Source of the DNA: Martelella mediterranea
GTDB lineage: Bacteria > Pseudomonadota > Alphaproteobacteria > Rhizobiales > Rhizobiaceae
DNA: 64,000 nucleotides
Assembly (NCBI GenBank): GCA_003001975.1
Contig: PVUG01000003.1
Span: forward strand, 186,001-250,000
Direction of reading: 5' to 3'
The number at the start of each line of letters is the position of its first letter. Positions within the stretch are counted from its first letter, which is position 1. Position numbers and translations under genes: made by a program. Below the pieces are notes generated by a model. It had not been told where the DNA came from. It saw nothing but the letters and a program-made list of their open reading frames with translations, and did not search any database. Below, piece by piece: positions 48,769-59,300 of the stretch.

Positions 48769-49593
48769 ATGACACGCAATTTCTCGATCCTGCCGGTTCT
48801 TCTCTTACTGGCCATTCTCAGTCTTCCGTTGTGCCTGATGTATCTGTCACTTGTCATCGACAGCTTCACCAACGCGCCGGGCGGGTCGCTCATTCCAAAC
48901 GAGGTGACGCTGGAACACTGGCGTTTTCTGATCGACCCGACGCTGGTCGGCAATGTCTGGGTCTCGACCTTCTACACGGTCGTCTATGCTGTCGCCCTCG
49001 TTGCGGTCGTCGTCTCGCTGGCGGCCACCGGCGGCTATGCCCTGTCGCGCCTCAATCTGCCGTTTCGCCGCATGTTTCTGGGCGGCGTGCTGATCATGCA
49101 CGGGTTTCCGGCGGTTACCCTCATCATCGGCATGTTTCTGGTTCTGCAGTTCATCGGCCTTTACGACACGCTGGCCGGCATCGTGCTGGTGCGCGCGGCC
49201 CTGACCCTGCCGCTCGCGATCTGGGTGATGAAAGGTTTTTACGACAGCGTGCCATGGGAAATCGAAATGGCCGGCATACAGGACGGCGCCAGCCGCTTCA
49301 CGGTATGGCGGCGGCTCATCCTGCCGCAGGTCAAACCCGGCCTCATCGCCATCACCGTGCTCGCTTTCATCGATGCCTGGGGGGAATTCGTCATTCCCCG
49401 GGTTCTCGCACCGACCACGGATTTCGAAGTACTTTCGGTTTTCCTCGAAGGCATCTCGATACCGGACTCGGTCGAATACAACTTCGACATCTACAAGGCC
49501 GTGGGGCTCTATTACACGCTCCCCGTCCTGATCCTCTTCCTCATCTTCCAGAACAGGCTCATGAACATTTTCGGCGGAGGCACCAAAGGCTGA
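48769..49593 (+). CDS. ABC transporter permease (MalG/UgpE type)
   Basis: A 274-residue permease with six membrane segments and the EAA motif EIEMAGIQDGASRFTVWRRL. Its stop overlaps the ATPase start (TGATG). It is the second half of the channel for the substrate bound by the protein at 45990. Confidence 0.93.
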   Translation: MTRNFSILPVLLLLAILSLPLCLMYLSLVIDSFTNAPGGSLIPNEVTLEHWRFLIDPTLVGNVWVSTFYTVVYAVALVAVVVSLAATGGYALSRLNLPFRRMFLGGVLIMHGFPAVTLIIGMFLVLQFIGLYDTLAGIVLVRAALTLPLAIWVMKGFYDSVPWEIEMAGIQDGASRFTVWRRLILPQVKPGLIAITVLAFIDAWGEFVIPRVLAPTTDFEVLSVFLEGISIPDSVEYNFDIYKAVGLYYTLPVLILFLIFQNRLMNIFGGGTKG

Positions 49594-50645
49594 TGCGTAT
49601 TGCCCTGAAGGACTTTACAAAAAAATTCGACGGCGTCCCCGTCATCGACAGGATGAACCTCGAAATCCGCGACGGCGAGATGCTCGCGCTGCTCGGCCCC
49701 TCGGGCTGCGGCAAATCGACGACGCTTCTGGCCATCAGCGGCATCCACCGTATTGACGGCGGACAGATCCTGTTCGGTGACGACGACATAAGCGGCCTGC
49801 CAAGCCAGAAGCGCAATGTCGGCGTCGTGTTCCAGAACTACGCGCTCTATCCGCATATGACGGCTTTCGAGAACATCGCGTTTCCCCTGCAGGTCCGCCG
49901 GACGGAAAAGAAGGAGATCGAAGCGCGCGTCCAGGAGATCGCGGAGCTGACGCATATCGCGCCCTATCTGAAACGAAAACCCGGCCAGCTTTCGGGTGGG
50001 CAGCAGCAGCGCGTCGCGCTCGCACGCGCCCTTGTGCGCAAGCCGGGCGTCCTGCTTCTCGACGAACCGCTGGCCAATCTCGATGCGGCGCTGCGGCTTG
50101 AAATGCGCTCGGAAATCCGGCGCATTCAGCTTGAAACCGGCATCACCGCCATCCTCGTGACACACGATCAGGTGGAGGCGATGTCGATGGCAGACCGGAT
50201 CGCCATTATGGACAAGGGCGAAATTTTACAGGTAAGCCCGCCGGACGAGATGTATCGCCGGCCGACAAACCGTTTCGTTGCCTCCTTCATGGGCAACCCG
50301 CCGATTGTGATGATCGACGGCGAGATGCGGAATGGCCGGTTTTCCGGTCCTGACGGTTTCGATCTGCCCCTGCCCTCACATCTGTCGGGGGGCGACAACC
50401 GGCCGATTTCGATCGGCGTCCGGCCGGAGCATTTCGGTTCAACCGGCAGCCATTCTGTGCGTGGCAGGATCAGTTTCGTCGAACCGCAGGGCAGAGAGAC
50501 CCATTTCGACCTGAAGGTGGCCGAGGGCATCGTCCTGCGCTCCATCCAGCACGCGCGCAACGACATCGCGATCGGACAGGAAGTCGAGTGGCCGCTTGAC
50601 GTCGAAAGCACGCTGGTTTTCGACGAGAAAGGAAACCGGCTCTGA
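49593..50645 (+). CDS. ABC transporter ATPase (MalK/UgpC type)
   Basis: A 350-residue ATPase: Walker [12 protein letters not shown], the Q-loop region [12 protein letters not shown], the signature [15 protein letters not shown], Walker [14 protein letters not shown], and a C-terminal TOBE-type regulatory domain (about 240-350; SIGVRPEHF). The start and stop overlap the neighbouring genes by one base each. It energises the importer. Confidence 0.94.
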   Translation: MRIALKDFTKKFDGVPVIDRMNLEIRDGEMLALLGPSGCGKSTTLLAISGIHRIDGGQILFGDDDISGLPSQKRNVGVVFQNYALYPHMTAFENIAFPLQVRRTEKKEIEARVQEIAELTHIAPYLKRKPGQLSGGQQQRVALARALVRKPGVLLLDEPLANLDAALRLEMRSEIRRIQLETGITAILVTHDQVEAMSMADRIAIMDKGEILQVSPPDEMYRRPTNRFVASFMGNPPIVMIDGEMRNGRFSGPDGFDLPLPSHLSGGDNRPISIGVRPEHFGSTGSHSVRGRISFVEPQGRETHFDLKVAEGIVLRSIQHARNDIAIGQEVEWPLDVESTLVFDEKGNRL

Positions 50646-52141
50646 TGCGTCGTCGCTGCCTTCGCTTCCCCTGCCCGTCACGCGCCGACGGCCGCCCGCT
50701 TTCGATTGCCCATCGCGGCGCATCGGCGCATGCTGCCGAAAACACGCTGGAGGCCTTTCGCGTTGCCGCCGGGCTCGGCGCCGACATGTGGGAGATCGAT
50801 GTCCATCTGACGCGCGACGGTGTGGCCGTCATCAGCCACGATCCAACGCTCGGGCACATGGTCGGCGTCGATGCCCGGATTGAGGCGCTTGATCTGACCG
50901 ACTTGCGCGCGCTGGCGCCGGACATGCCAACCCTCGACGAGACAATCGCTCTGGCATCAAAACTCGGGCAAGCGCTTTACGTGGAGGTGAAGGCACGTGG
51001 CGCCGGCGCTGTCACAATCCGCCGCCTCATGGCCGCCGGCTTTCAGTCGGCCGTCCTCGGAAGCTTCATGGTCGACGAAGTCCGCGATCTGGTCGACGCG
51101 GCGTGTCCGTTTCCGGTCTCGGTTCTCGTGCCGCTCGGCATGGACCCGTTCGCTCTGGCTGCGCAGACGGGCGCCGACATCATCCACCTGTGCTGGGAAC
51201 GCGGCGGAGCGCGGCCACAGGACCTGTTGACGCAGGACCTCATGCAGCAGGCCCGCGAACTGGATCTCGGGATCGTGCTCTGGCACGAGGAGCGGCGCGC
51301 GGTTCTCGATGAGCTGATTGACATGCCCGTTCTCGGCATTTGCACCAACAATCCCGAGATGATGGCGCGGCTCGACCCGCTCAGGGCACTCGGCATTCAG
51401 ACCGTCTTTCATCGCGGCGCGAACCGTTTCGCTCCTGAAAACACGGTTTCAGCGGGGCGGCTGGCCTTTGAACTGGGCGCCGATTACCTCGAGCTCGATG
51501 TGCGCCAAAGCGCCGACGGCGCGCTTGTCGTCATCCATGACGCGACGGTTGACCGGACGACGAACGGCACCGGCCGGGTGGCCGATATGCCCCTGAGCGA
51601 GTTGCGCGCACTAGATGCCGGCTCATGGTTTTCCCGCTTCCATTCCAGCGAGAAGCTGCCGACGCTGCGCGAAATGATCGCACTGTGCCTGTCCTATGGC
51701 CGGCAGATGTATATCGAGATCAAGGCCGCCGATCCGGTGAACGTCATCGCACTTGTCGAGGAGATGGGGTTTCTGGCCGACTGCTTTTTCTGGTCGCGCG
51801 ACAGGAAAATCCTGAGCGGTGTGCGGGCGGCCTCAAGCAATGCCCGGATAAGATCGACGGCGACCGACTACCCGACGCTCGATGTTCTGAAAGACCATCT
51901 CGATCCGGCGATCGTGGAATTTCATCCCGAGGATTTTTACCAGCGGGCGGCGGAGTGCCGCGCCCTCGGAATGACGCCGATGTTGCAGTATTTTGGCGAT
52001 GATCCCGCGATTTTTCGCCAAATACTGTTGCTGCGGCCGCCGATGCTCAATCTCGACCGCGCCGATCTCTTGCTTGCTGCCTGTGCCGGCGGCAAGCTTG
52101 CCGGGGACAGTCACGGTGATGCGATTCGCGATGCAGGATGA
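50645..52141 (+). CDS. Tandem glycerophosphodiester phosphodiesterase (two GDPD domains)
   Basis: Hydrolyses glycerophosphodiesters to an alcohol and glycerol phosphate (or to glycerol and a phospho-alcohol). The 498-residue protein carries two GDPD domains in tandem, while bacterial enzymes usually have one of about 240-250 residues. Domain 1 (about 20-245) has HRGAS with His23, the metal pair in EIDVH and His65. Domain 2 (about 250-490) has HRGANRFAPENT with His256, ELDV and His298. Both catalytic sets look complete. No signal peptide is seen, so it acts on imported substrate. It overlaps the LacI regulator gene by 23 bases. Confidence 0.93.
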   Translation: MRRRCLRFPCPSRADGRPLSIAHRGASAHAAENTLEAFRVAAGLGADMWEIDVHLTRDGVAVISHDPTLGHMVGVDARIEALDLTDLRALAPDMPTLDETIALASKLGQALYVEVKARGAGAVTIRRLMAAGFQSAVLGSFMVDEVRDLVDAACPFPVSVLVPLGMDPFALAAQTGADIIHLCWERGGARPQDLLTQDLMQQARELDLGIVLWHEERRAVLDELIDMPVLGICTNNPEMMARLDPLRALGIQTVFHRGANRFAPENTVSAGRLAFELGADYLELDVRQSADGALVVIHDATVDRTTNGTGRVADMPLSELRALDAGSWFSRFHSSEKLPTLREMIALCLSYGRQMYIEIKAADPVNVIALVEEMGFLADCFFWSRDRKILSGVRAASSNARIRSTATDYPTLDVLKDHLDPAIVEFHPEDFYQRAAECRALGMTPMLQYFGDDPAIFRQILLLRPPMLNLDRADLLLAACAGGKLAGDSHGDAIRDAG

Positions 52142-53171
52142 CGAAGAAAGGCCGGGGCGGCCAGTTACATCAACCGATGTTGCCAGACGGGCGGGGGTTT
52201 CCCGTTCTGCGGTTTCGCGAACCTTCACGGCCGGCGCCAGCGTTGCGCCCGAGACCCGTGAACGCGTGATGAAGGCTGCCCGCGAGCTTGGCTACCGCGT
52301 CAACATGCTGGCGCGCGGGCTCACGCAGAAACGCACCCATCTCGTGGGTCTGGTTGTCTCCGACATCGACAATTCGTTCCGCTCGCGGCTGGTCGACAAG
52401 CTTTCCAGAGGTCTGGTCGCGCTCGACTATCACCCCTTCATACTGCCGACGGATCCGGGCCAGAATGTCAGCCACCTCATCGACATGATGCTGCACTACA
52501 ATGTGTCCGGCGCCATCGTTACCTCGGACACCCCGCCCGTCGAAATCGCCGAGGAGTGTGCCGCCTTCGGCGTGCCCCTCGTGCTGGTCAACAAGCCGCG
52601 CATGAGCGGCAACGTGGCAAGCATCATCGTCGATTGCGAAAAGACCGGACGGCTGGCGGCGGAGGCGCTGCACGAAACGGGATGCCGTCGTGTCGCCATA
52701 GCCGGACAGCGGCGGCCATCCCACACGATATCGCTGCGCAAGGAAGCCTTTCGGCGTCACTGCACCAGGCTCGGAATGGAATGCGTCGCAGCGTTTTCAG
52801 GCGCTATCCAGAACTATGCCGGCGGCATCGAGGCCGCGGCGGCCTTCATCGACAGCGGTGAAACCGTCGATGGCATGTTCTGCGTCAACGACTATCTCGC
52901 CCTCGGTTTCCTCGATGAAATACGCCGGGCAACATCCATTGCAATTCCCGAAGCGCTTTCCGTCGTCGCCTGCGACGACATCGACGAGGCCGCCTGGCTG
53001 TCCTACGACCTGACGACGATCCGACAGGACACCGGGCTGCTTGCCGATGCCGCGCTTTCCGCCCTCATTGCCCGCATCGACACGCCATCCGAACCACCGC
53101 TGCACGCCGAAATCGATGTCACGCTCGTGCGTCGCGGCTCCACGGCGTTTATTCGCTCCCACCCCTCCTGA
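52119..53171 (+). CDS. LacI-family transcriptional regulator
   Basis: A 350-residue regulator with an N-terminal helix-turn-helix (VTSTDVARRAGVSRSAVSRTF), hinge helix (NMLARGLTQ) and periplasmic-binding-protein-like sensor domain (VGLVVSDIDNSFRSRLVDKL ... VVACDDIDEAAWL). It is encoded inside the operon it probably controls, through the palindrome at 45940-45959. The inducer should be the imported compound or an early product. The ATG at 52119 is chosen because GGGGA precedes it; 52131 is possible. Confidence 0.9.
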   Translation: MRFAMQDDEERPGRPVTSTDVARRAGVSRSAVSRTFTAGASVAPETRERVMKAARELGYRVNMLARGLTQKRTHLVGLVVSDIDNSFRSRLVDKLSRGLVALDYHPFILPTDPGQNVSHLIDMMLHYNVSGAIVTSDTPPVEIAEECAAFGVPLVLVNKPRMSGNVASIIVDCEKTGRLAAEALHETGCRRVAIAGQRRPSHTISLRKEAFRRHCTRLGMECVAAFSGAIQNYAGGIEAAAAFIDSGETVDGMFCVNDYLALGFLDEIRRATSIAIPEALSVVACDDIDEAAWLSYDLTTIRQDTGLLADAALSALIARIDTPSEPPLHAEIDVTLVRRGSTAFIRSHPS

Positions 53172-53190
53172 GACAGATCAAGACACCAGA

Positions 53191-54015
53191 ATGCCAGACC
53201 AGAACACCAAGACCGCCGCCTGCGCCGAACGCTTCGACGCCGCCAGCAAGATCATCGTCGATGCCGGAAAGCTCGCTCTCGATTATTTCGAACGGCGCGG
53301 CTCGCTCGCCATCGAAATGAAGACGAGCGGACAGGACCTCGTGAGCGCTGCCGACCGGGACGTTGAAGACTTCCTGCGGCAGGCGATCAGCGCACGATTT
53401 CCGGAAGACGGGCTCTACGGAGAGGAAAACGGGCAGAAACCCGGTACCTCGCACTACCGCTGGCTCATGGACCCGATCGACGGCACGAGCTGTTTCCTGC
53501 ACGGATTGCAGTCATGGGGCGTGGTCATTGCCCTTTTCCATCAAGATACCCCCGTCGCAGGCCTGATCTACGAGCCCTGCACCGGCCAGCTCTATACGGC
53601 AAAGCTCGGTGAGGGCGCCTATCGCAATGGCGCACAAATCCACGTCAACGACACGACGCCGTTTTCCGGCGGCTTCATCGCCGTTGGTGCGACCCGGCGT
53701 GAACACGGGCCACACATCGGCGGCCTTATCGCGGACGTCATGGCCAATGGCGGCGTCTATATGCGCAATGGCTCGGCCGCGCTCTCGCTCGCCCATGTCG
53801 CCGCCGGGCATTATCTGGCCTATTACGAGCCGGTGCTGAATGCGTGGGATTGCGTCGCCGGTTTGCTGATCGTCTCGGAAGCCGGGGGCGATGTCGATGA
53901 CTTCCCGCTTTCCAGCGACTTCTCGAAAAAAGGCCCCTGCCTGGCCGGGTCGGCTGCTGCCGCTGAAAAGCTTCGCGGCATTCTCGGCACGCTGGAGATG
54001 GCGGCAGGCAGCTGA
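53191..54015 (+). CDS. Inositol monophosphatase family protein
   Basis: Mg-dependent phosphatase of 274 residues that removes phosphate from inositol phosphates or similar sugar phosphates. Metal ligands are visible: LYGEENG, then MDPIDGTSCFLHG (Asp-x-Ile-Asp-Gly-Thr) and the late AWDCVAGLLIVSEAGG. It is the last gene of the operon. With the phosphodiesterase it suggests stepwise breakdown of glycerophosphoinositol or a related phosphodiester: hydrolysis, then dephosphorylation. Confidence 0.9.
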   Translation: MPDQNTKTAACAERFDAASKIIVDAGKLALDYFERRGSLAIEMKTSGQDLVSAADRDVEDFLRQAISARFPEDGLYGEENGQKPGTSHYRWLMDPIDGTSCFLHGLQSWGVVIALFHQDTPVAGLIYEPCTGQLYTAKLGEGAYRNGAQIHVNDTTPFSGGFIAVGATRREHGPHIGGLIADVMANGGVYMRNGSAALSLAHVAAGHYLAYYEPVLNAWDCVAGLLIVSEAGGDVDDFPLSSDFSKKGPCLAGSAAAAEKLRGILGTLEMAAGS

Positions 54016-54086
54016 TCGCCCGAAGGCTGATGGTCGGGTTCAGTTGCAACGCTGACAGCCGCGATCATACGACATGTTTTTTTGAA

Positions 54087-54122
54087 GAAACCGGCCGCCG
54101 CAGCGCCGCGGCAGCCGGTTTC
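54087..54122. terminator. Hairpin between convergent genes
   Basis: GAAACCGGC (54087-54095) pairs with GCCGGTTTC (54114-54122), with further GC pairing inside. It lies between the ends of two convergent operons. A TTTTTTT run lies on the plus strand before it, not after it. Confidence 0.6.
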
Positions 54123-54135
54123 GGTTGTCTTCCGC

Positions 54136-55641
54136 TTAGTCGTACAGCGGGATTTCGACGTCAGCCGTTTCGAACAGATAGTCGCGCGATGCGGTGATCT
54201 GTTCGCGCAGCGCCGGGATATTCTGCCCGACAAGCGCGCCCTTCCACTTCTTGATCTGGCCGGCGACCAGAACGGTTTCAACGTTAGAGCGCTCCATCAG
54301 GGTGACGACCCCGCCGGGCGCGTTGTTGAGCGGCGCGACATTCAGCGCGGTCGCATCCAGAAGGATGACATCGGCTTCCTTGCCGGGCGTCAGCGACCCC
54401 GTCTTGTGATCCAGCTTCAGGGCCTTTGCGCCGTTGACGGTCGCAAATTCAAGCACATCGCGGGCATGCAGCAATGCCGGCGCGTTTTCCGGCCCGTCTT
54501 CCAGAGCGACCTGATTGGCAAGCGCGCGCTGCAATGTCATGGCGCCGCGCATCTGGGTGAAGAAATCGGCCGTCATGGTGCATTCCACATCGACCGACAG
54601 CGCCGGGGCCATGTTCATGTCGATCGCCTTCTGGATCGGCGGCATGCCGTGGCGCATCTGCATTTCGATCGGAACGGACAGCGAAATATGCGCGCCGACC
54701 TCCTGTGCCCGGTCCCAGGCGGCATCGGACATACCGGTCATGTGGATGAACAGATGCTTGTCGGTATAGTGCGGGATCAACTTGTCCATCGTCTCGCGCA
54801 TGCCCAGCGAACCGACAACATGCAGGCCGACCATAAGGTCGAGATCCCGACCGATATTCCACAGTTCCATGGGATCGACGCCCGGCAGATAGACTTCGCC
54901 GCCCATCAGCATGGACAGCAGCTGATCGTCGCTGGCGAAATATTCGTCGCGGATCCGGCGGGCATCCTGCGGATAGCGCAAGTCCGGGCCGTAGCCTTCG
55001 AAATAGCCGAAAACGCCACGGCGACCGACGGCCTGCATGCCCTCGATCACGGCGTTGGAATGTTCCGGCGAGTGGTGAATCTGCGAAACATCCAGCACGG
55101 TGGTGACACCGGCATCAAGCTGGCTGAGCCCGCCGAACAGCTGCGCGATATAGACGTCTTCCGGCCGATAAACCTTCGAGAACTTGCCGAGAATATCGTC
55201 AAGATAGGTCGGCTCACCCGGCCGGGTCGGGTCCGCGAACATGATGCCGTTAGGCAGGTAGGAGCGCAGCGCCGTTTCGAACTGGTGATGGTGAGTATCG
55301 ATAAAGCCGGGCATGACGACGCGGCCGGCAGCATCGATGACCTCGGCATCTCCCGCATCGATCGAAGGGGCAACTTCGAGGATCCGCGCGCCTTCCAGCA
55401 GGACGTCGCCGGTGAAATCGCCGATGGCCGGGTCCTGGCTGAGAACATGGCCGCCCTTGATCAGAGTGCGGCGACCGGCCTCGCCCACGCCCGTCGGCAT
55501 TTCCTGGGCCGCAGCCGGCCGCGACAGGAAAGCCGGCAGGAATGCCGCCGTCGCTGCGCTGGCAAACGCGCCGCGCAGAAAATTGCGGCGCGAAGTCGAC
55601 GCGCCATGCAGGTTCATCCCGGCCTTGCAAAGTTCACACAT
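54136..55641 (-). CDS. Tat-exported amidohydrolase
   Basis: Metal-dependent hydrolase of the TRZ/ATZ/chlorohydrolase-like amidohydrolase group, 501 residues. The N-terminus carries a twin-arginine signal (TSRRNFLRGAFASA, then a hydrophobic stretch ending AAA), so the folded enzyme should be exported. It is preceded by an unusual CELC segment. The mature part has the metal-binding PGFIDTHHHQFE, the later histidines in GLHVVGSLG and LFIHMTG, and the C-terminal GKEADVILLD. It starts at the ATG at 55641 after AGGAGA and is divergent from an HxlR regulator gene. The substrate is unknown. Confidence 0.9.
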   Translation of the reverse strand: MCELCKAGMNLHGASTSRRNFLRGAFASAATAAFLPAFLSRPAAAQEMPTGVGEAGRRTLIKGGHVLSQDPAIGDFTGDVLLEGARILEVAPSIDAGDAEVIDAAGRVVMPGFIDTHHHQFETALRSYLPNGIMFADPTRPGEPTYLDDILGKFSKVYRPEDVYIAQLFGGLSQLDAGVTTVLDVSQIHHSPEHSNAVIEGMQAVGRRGVFGYFEGYGPDLRYPQDARRIRDEYFASDDQLLSMLMGGEVYLPGVDPMELWNIGRDLDLMVGLHVVGSLGMRETMDKLIPHYTDKHLFIHMTGMSDAAWDRAQEVGAHISLSVPIEMQMRHGMPPIQKAIDMNMAPALSVDVECTMTADFFTQMRGAMTLQRALANQVALEDGPENAPALLHARDVLEFATVNGAKALKLDHKTGSLTPGKEADVILLDATALNVAPLNNAPGGVVTLMERSNVETVLVAGQIKKWKGALVGQNIPALREQITASRDYLFETADVEIPLYD

Positions 55642-55718
55642 TACGATATCTCCTATAAGGAACTTTTGGTGCGTTGCTTCCTAATGGGAAGCTGAAACCG
55701 GCTCAAGGAGGCACTTTT

Positions 55719-56138
55719 TTGAAGCTAGGGAACATGAGTGTACCCGGGGATTGCGAGAAAATTTCCCCGACAATATCGAAGGTTGGCAATAAATGGACGG
55801 TACTGACCATCCTGATCCTGTCTGAAGGCCCCAAACGCTACAATCAGATGCGCCGGGAGATCGAATCCATCTCGCAACGCATGCTGACGGTGACGCTGCG
55901 CGGGCTTGAAAGGGACGGACTGGTCAGCCGCCGCGTGATTGCCGACCGCAATCCGGTGGCCGTCGAATACAGCCTGACCGAACTGGGACGAACGCTGATT
56001 CCGACGCTGTTTGCGCTCTGTCACTGGTCGGCCAGCAACACCGACCTTATCGAACAGAACCAGCGCCGTTTCGATGGCATCGAGGATGATGGAGATGGCG
56101 GCACGAGCAGCAGCCCGCAACTGGAAACCGACGCGTGA
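55719..56138 (+). CDS. HxlR-family transcriptional regulator (TTG start)
   Basis: Winged helix-turn-helix regulator of the HxlR type: a cysteine near the N-terminus (GDCEKISPTISKVGNKWTV), recognition region SQRMLTVTLRGLERDGLVSR and wing VAVEYSLTELG. A TTG at 55719 lies 7 bases after a perfect AAGGAGG, while the ATG at 55734 has no comparable site, so the TTG start (139 residues) is preferred. Its position suggests control of the divergent amidohydrolase gene, perhaps in response to a reactive compound or redox state. Confidence 0.88.
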   Translation: MKLGNMSVPGDCEKISPTISKVGNKWTVLTILILSEGPKRYNQMRREIESISQRMLTVTLRGLERDGLVSRRVIADRNPVAVEYSLTELGRTLIPTLFALCHWSASNTDLIEQNQRRFDGIEDDGDGGTSSSPQLETDA

Positions 56139-56347
56139 GGTCAGTTTTCAAGGTCCGTGAACACAGCATGCGGTTGCTGTCGCCGTTGACGTTTTTACGC
56201 GCCGCATTGTTGGCCAGGCTGTGCGTGACAGCCTGCACCGCCGACTGGCGCTGCAGGCTTTTCAATTGCCTCTCCGCCTTTATGAAACAAGTCCAGTCCG
56301 GCGGCGAGGCCTTTTCAATTCACGTCACCTCGTGGGCGTCGGGCACC

Positions 56348-59300
56348 TCAGAACCGGGCGGAGAGACGCAGGTTCAGTGACTGCTCGCGGGTGTCTTCGC
56401 CAAACTGCCCTTCATATCCGAAAGACAGTTTCGCATTGTCGGTCAACGAAAACGAAGCTCCTGCCTCCAGAAGTGCGGCATTGCGCGCAATCGGCGCGCC
56501 CGCGACCGTGAACGGCGCGCCACCGGCAAAGCTTGCGGTGGTCAGCGGGGTCACGTCGCCAAAGGCATGACGCCAGCCGAGCGCCCCGGAGAGCTCAAGC
56601 GGCATTGTGCCGAGTTCGACATTCGTCGAGCCGCGTGCACCCAGCGTCGAAAACAGCGTCGACATGTCCTGAGACTGGCCGGTCAGCGCCGCAGCGCTGC
56701 CGTTCTCGGTAAAGCCGTCGGTATCGAGCCCCACCCAGGCAAGGCCCGCAAAAGGTTCCATCACGCCCGATCCAACATCGAAGCCCCAGCCCGCCTCGCC
56801 GAAGACCTGGGCCGTTCCGGCACTGTAGCTTGCCGTCGGCGTGCCGGTAAGCGAACCGACGGCAACCGTCCGGTCGCTCTCGATATCGTTCCAGCTGTAG
56901 GAGGCGCCGCCGCGCAGCGACAACAGGCCGGCGCCTGCGTCAAACGCGCTGACGCCATAGGCGCCGAGGTGATAACTATCTGCCGTTGCACTCGAACCGC
57001 GACCGGACACGTCGATATCCGTGCGGCCATAGCCTGCGAACACGCCGACGCGCGTGGCCTCAAGAGCCGCCACATCTGCGCCGATCAGGAAGCCACCCGT
57101 ATTGGCATCGACCGATGCCACATTGCCATTGCCGTCCGTGCGGTTCCAGAAGCCGAAACCCTCGCCCCAGACCGCCCAACGATCGGCCAATGCAGGTGCA
57201 TTGCCGGCCAGAACCGCGTCTGCCGGCGTATCTGCCGTGGCCGCATAGCCAAGCACAGGGACCTCCGGAGCGGCTCCGCCGGCTTCAGCCGAGCGCATGC
57301 GGTTGTTGACCGCGTTGCGCAACACGCCGGCACCTTCCACGAGACTGGACTGCAGGCTGGCGTGAACCTCGCCGGAGAGACTGTCGAACGCCGCGCCGAG
57401 CACAGCGGCATTGTCCCGCAGAACGGCAGCGGCATCGAACACCGGATTGCCGAGCCCCGCCGCCTCGGTAGCGGTCGCGGTGGCGCGCTGGTTGGCGGTG
57501 CTGACCTTGTCGGCGAAACTGATGTCGTTGCGCGAAAGCGTCAGGTCGACCGTGTAGTTATCGCGGTCATAGGCGAGCGATGCGTCCAGAAACGCATAGT
57601 CGGATATCACACTGTCGAAGGAACCGGTCAGGCCCGTGCCGCCTTCCAGGATGCGATAGGTCGCCGTCGGACTGTAGCTGCCGGCAAGGCCGATCTGCTG
57701 CACCGTACCGCCATTGATGACGACCGCTCCGGTCGCAATGGTCCTGTCGCTTGCCGTTCCCGCCGGATCGACCTCGACCTCATAGACCGAACCGGCGTTG
57801 AAGGTCGCGTCGCCCGTGACATTGAGCGTACCGATGGAATTGCCCGGGCTGAGAATGCCGCCGGCATTCACGGTGGTCGCGCCGACGGTGCCGGTGCCGC
57901 CAAGCCGCGCGCCGCCGGCAAGCGTCATCGCCGCCGGCGTCGAGAAGCTGCCGTTGACCACGAGCTTTGCCGCGTTGGCGATGTCGATGCTTCCGAAGGA
58001 AATATCCGCGCCGTTCAGCGTCAGAACGCCGGACGTCAGGTCGAGCGTGTCGGCCTGCACGCCGCCGGACAGCGTCCACTCACTTCCCGCCATGGTGAGC
58101 GCACCGAAACCCTTCAGGTCCTCGTCCTCGCTGCCCGTGCCCTTGAGCGTCAGCGTGTCGCCGCTGTCGGCCATGACCTTGCCGATAAGGTTCGAGCCGG
58201 TATCGAGCGTCAGGTCGTAGCTGACGCCGCTGGTCTTCGCGAGGGCGTATGAGCCGGTTCCCTCGATCGTGCCCGAATTGGTGATGCTCACATGGCCGGT
58301 CGGCGCAAGACTGTCATGCTTCAGATAAAGCCCGTAGCTTCCCCGAATGGTGCCGGCATTGGTAACGTCGCCATTTTTCACGCCGAGAAAATACGCTCCG
58401 ACAGATGCGCCTTCCAGTGTTCCCGTCGCCGTATTGGTCAGGCTCGCCTCGTCGAGGTCCCAGAACACGACGCCGTGGCCTGCCGCACCGGCGATCGCGC
58501 CGCTGTTTGTCAGGGTCGCCTTGTCGCTCACCATCGCCGAGCCGTTGCCGAGCCACACGCCATAATCGGCAGAGATACGCCCCGTCTGTGCATTGGTGAC
58601 GGTGCCTGACTGGAAGAATCTGACGCCGGCGGTCGCGTAGTTGACAGCGTTGGCTGACGTGATCGCGCCAGCATTTTCCAAAGTTCCGAAACCGGAATAG
58701 ACATCGACCACGGTGCTGTCCGAGGCCATTGTCGCCCCCTGACGATTGTAAATGGTCGCATCGCCCAGAAGATAGAGGGCGCTCCTCTGCTTCAGGCCCT
58801 GCATGCTGCCCGAATTGTCGATGGTGCTGGTTGCCGCCGTTCCCATCTGTACGGTGCCCTCGATTGAGGCTCCGGCTTTATTGGTGACCGAAAGATCGCC
58901 GCTGGGAAGGAAAATGCTGAACTCGCTCCCCGTTATGCGCCCGGCATTTTCGACGGTAACGCCCCCGACGGAGTAAATTGGCGAACCGCCAACGAGAGAT
59001 TCGATAACGCCCTTCGTCCCGACAAGGATCGTGTCATCCGCATGGGAAGCGATACCACCGGCTCTCCCGTCCGCGCGAATGGTGCCATCGATCTGGAACG
59101 TCCAGGGATTGCCCGCCCCCGTACTGACCGCGTTCTCCGTGTTACTGGTAACAGAGATGGCACCGTTCTTCTCCACCAGCATGGTTCCCCCGCCAGAATG
59201 ATAGGTGTCCATATCGAACGGTGTCGTGACAACGCTATCGATCACGACATCATACGTCGCAGGCTGAGCCAGGGCAGAACCGGCCACTCCGGTTACGCCA

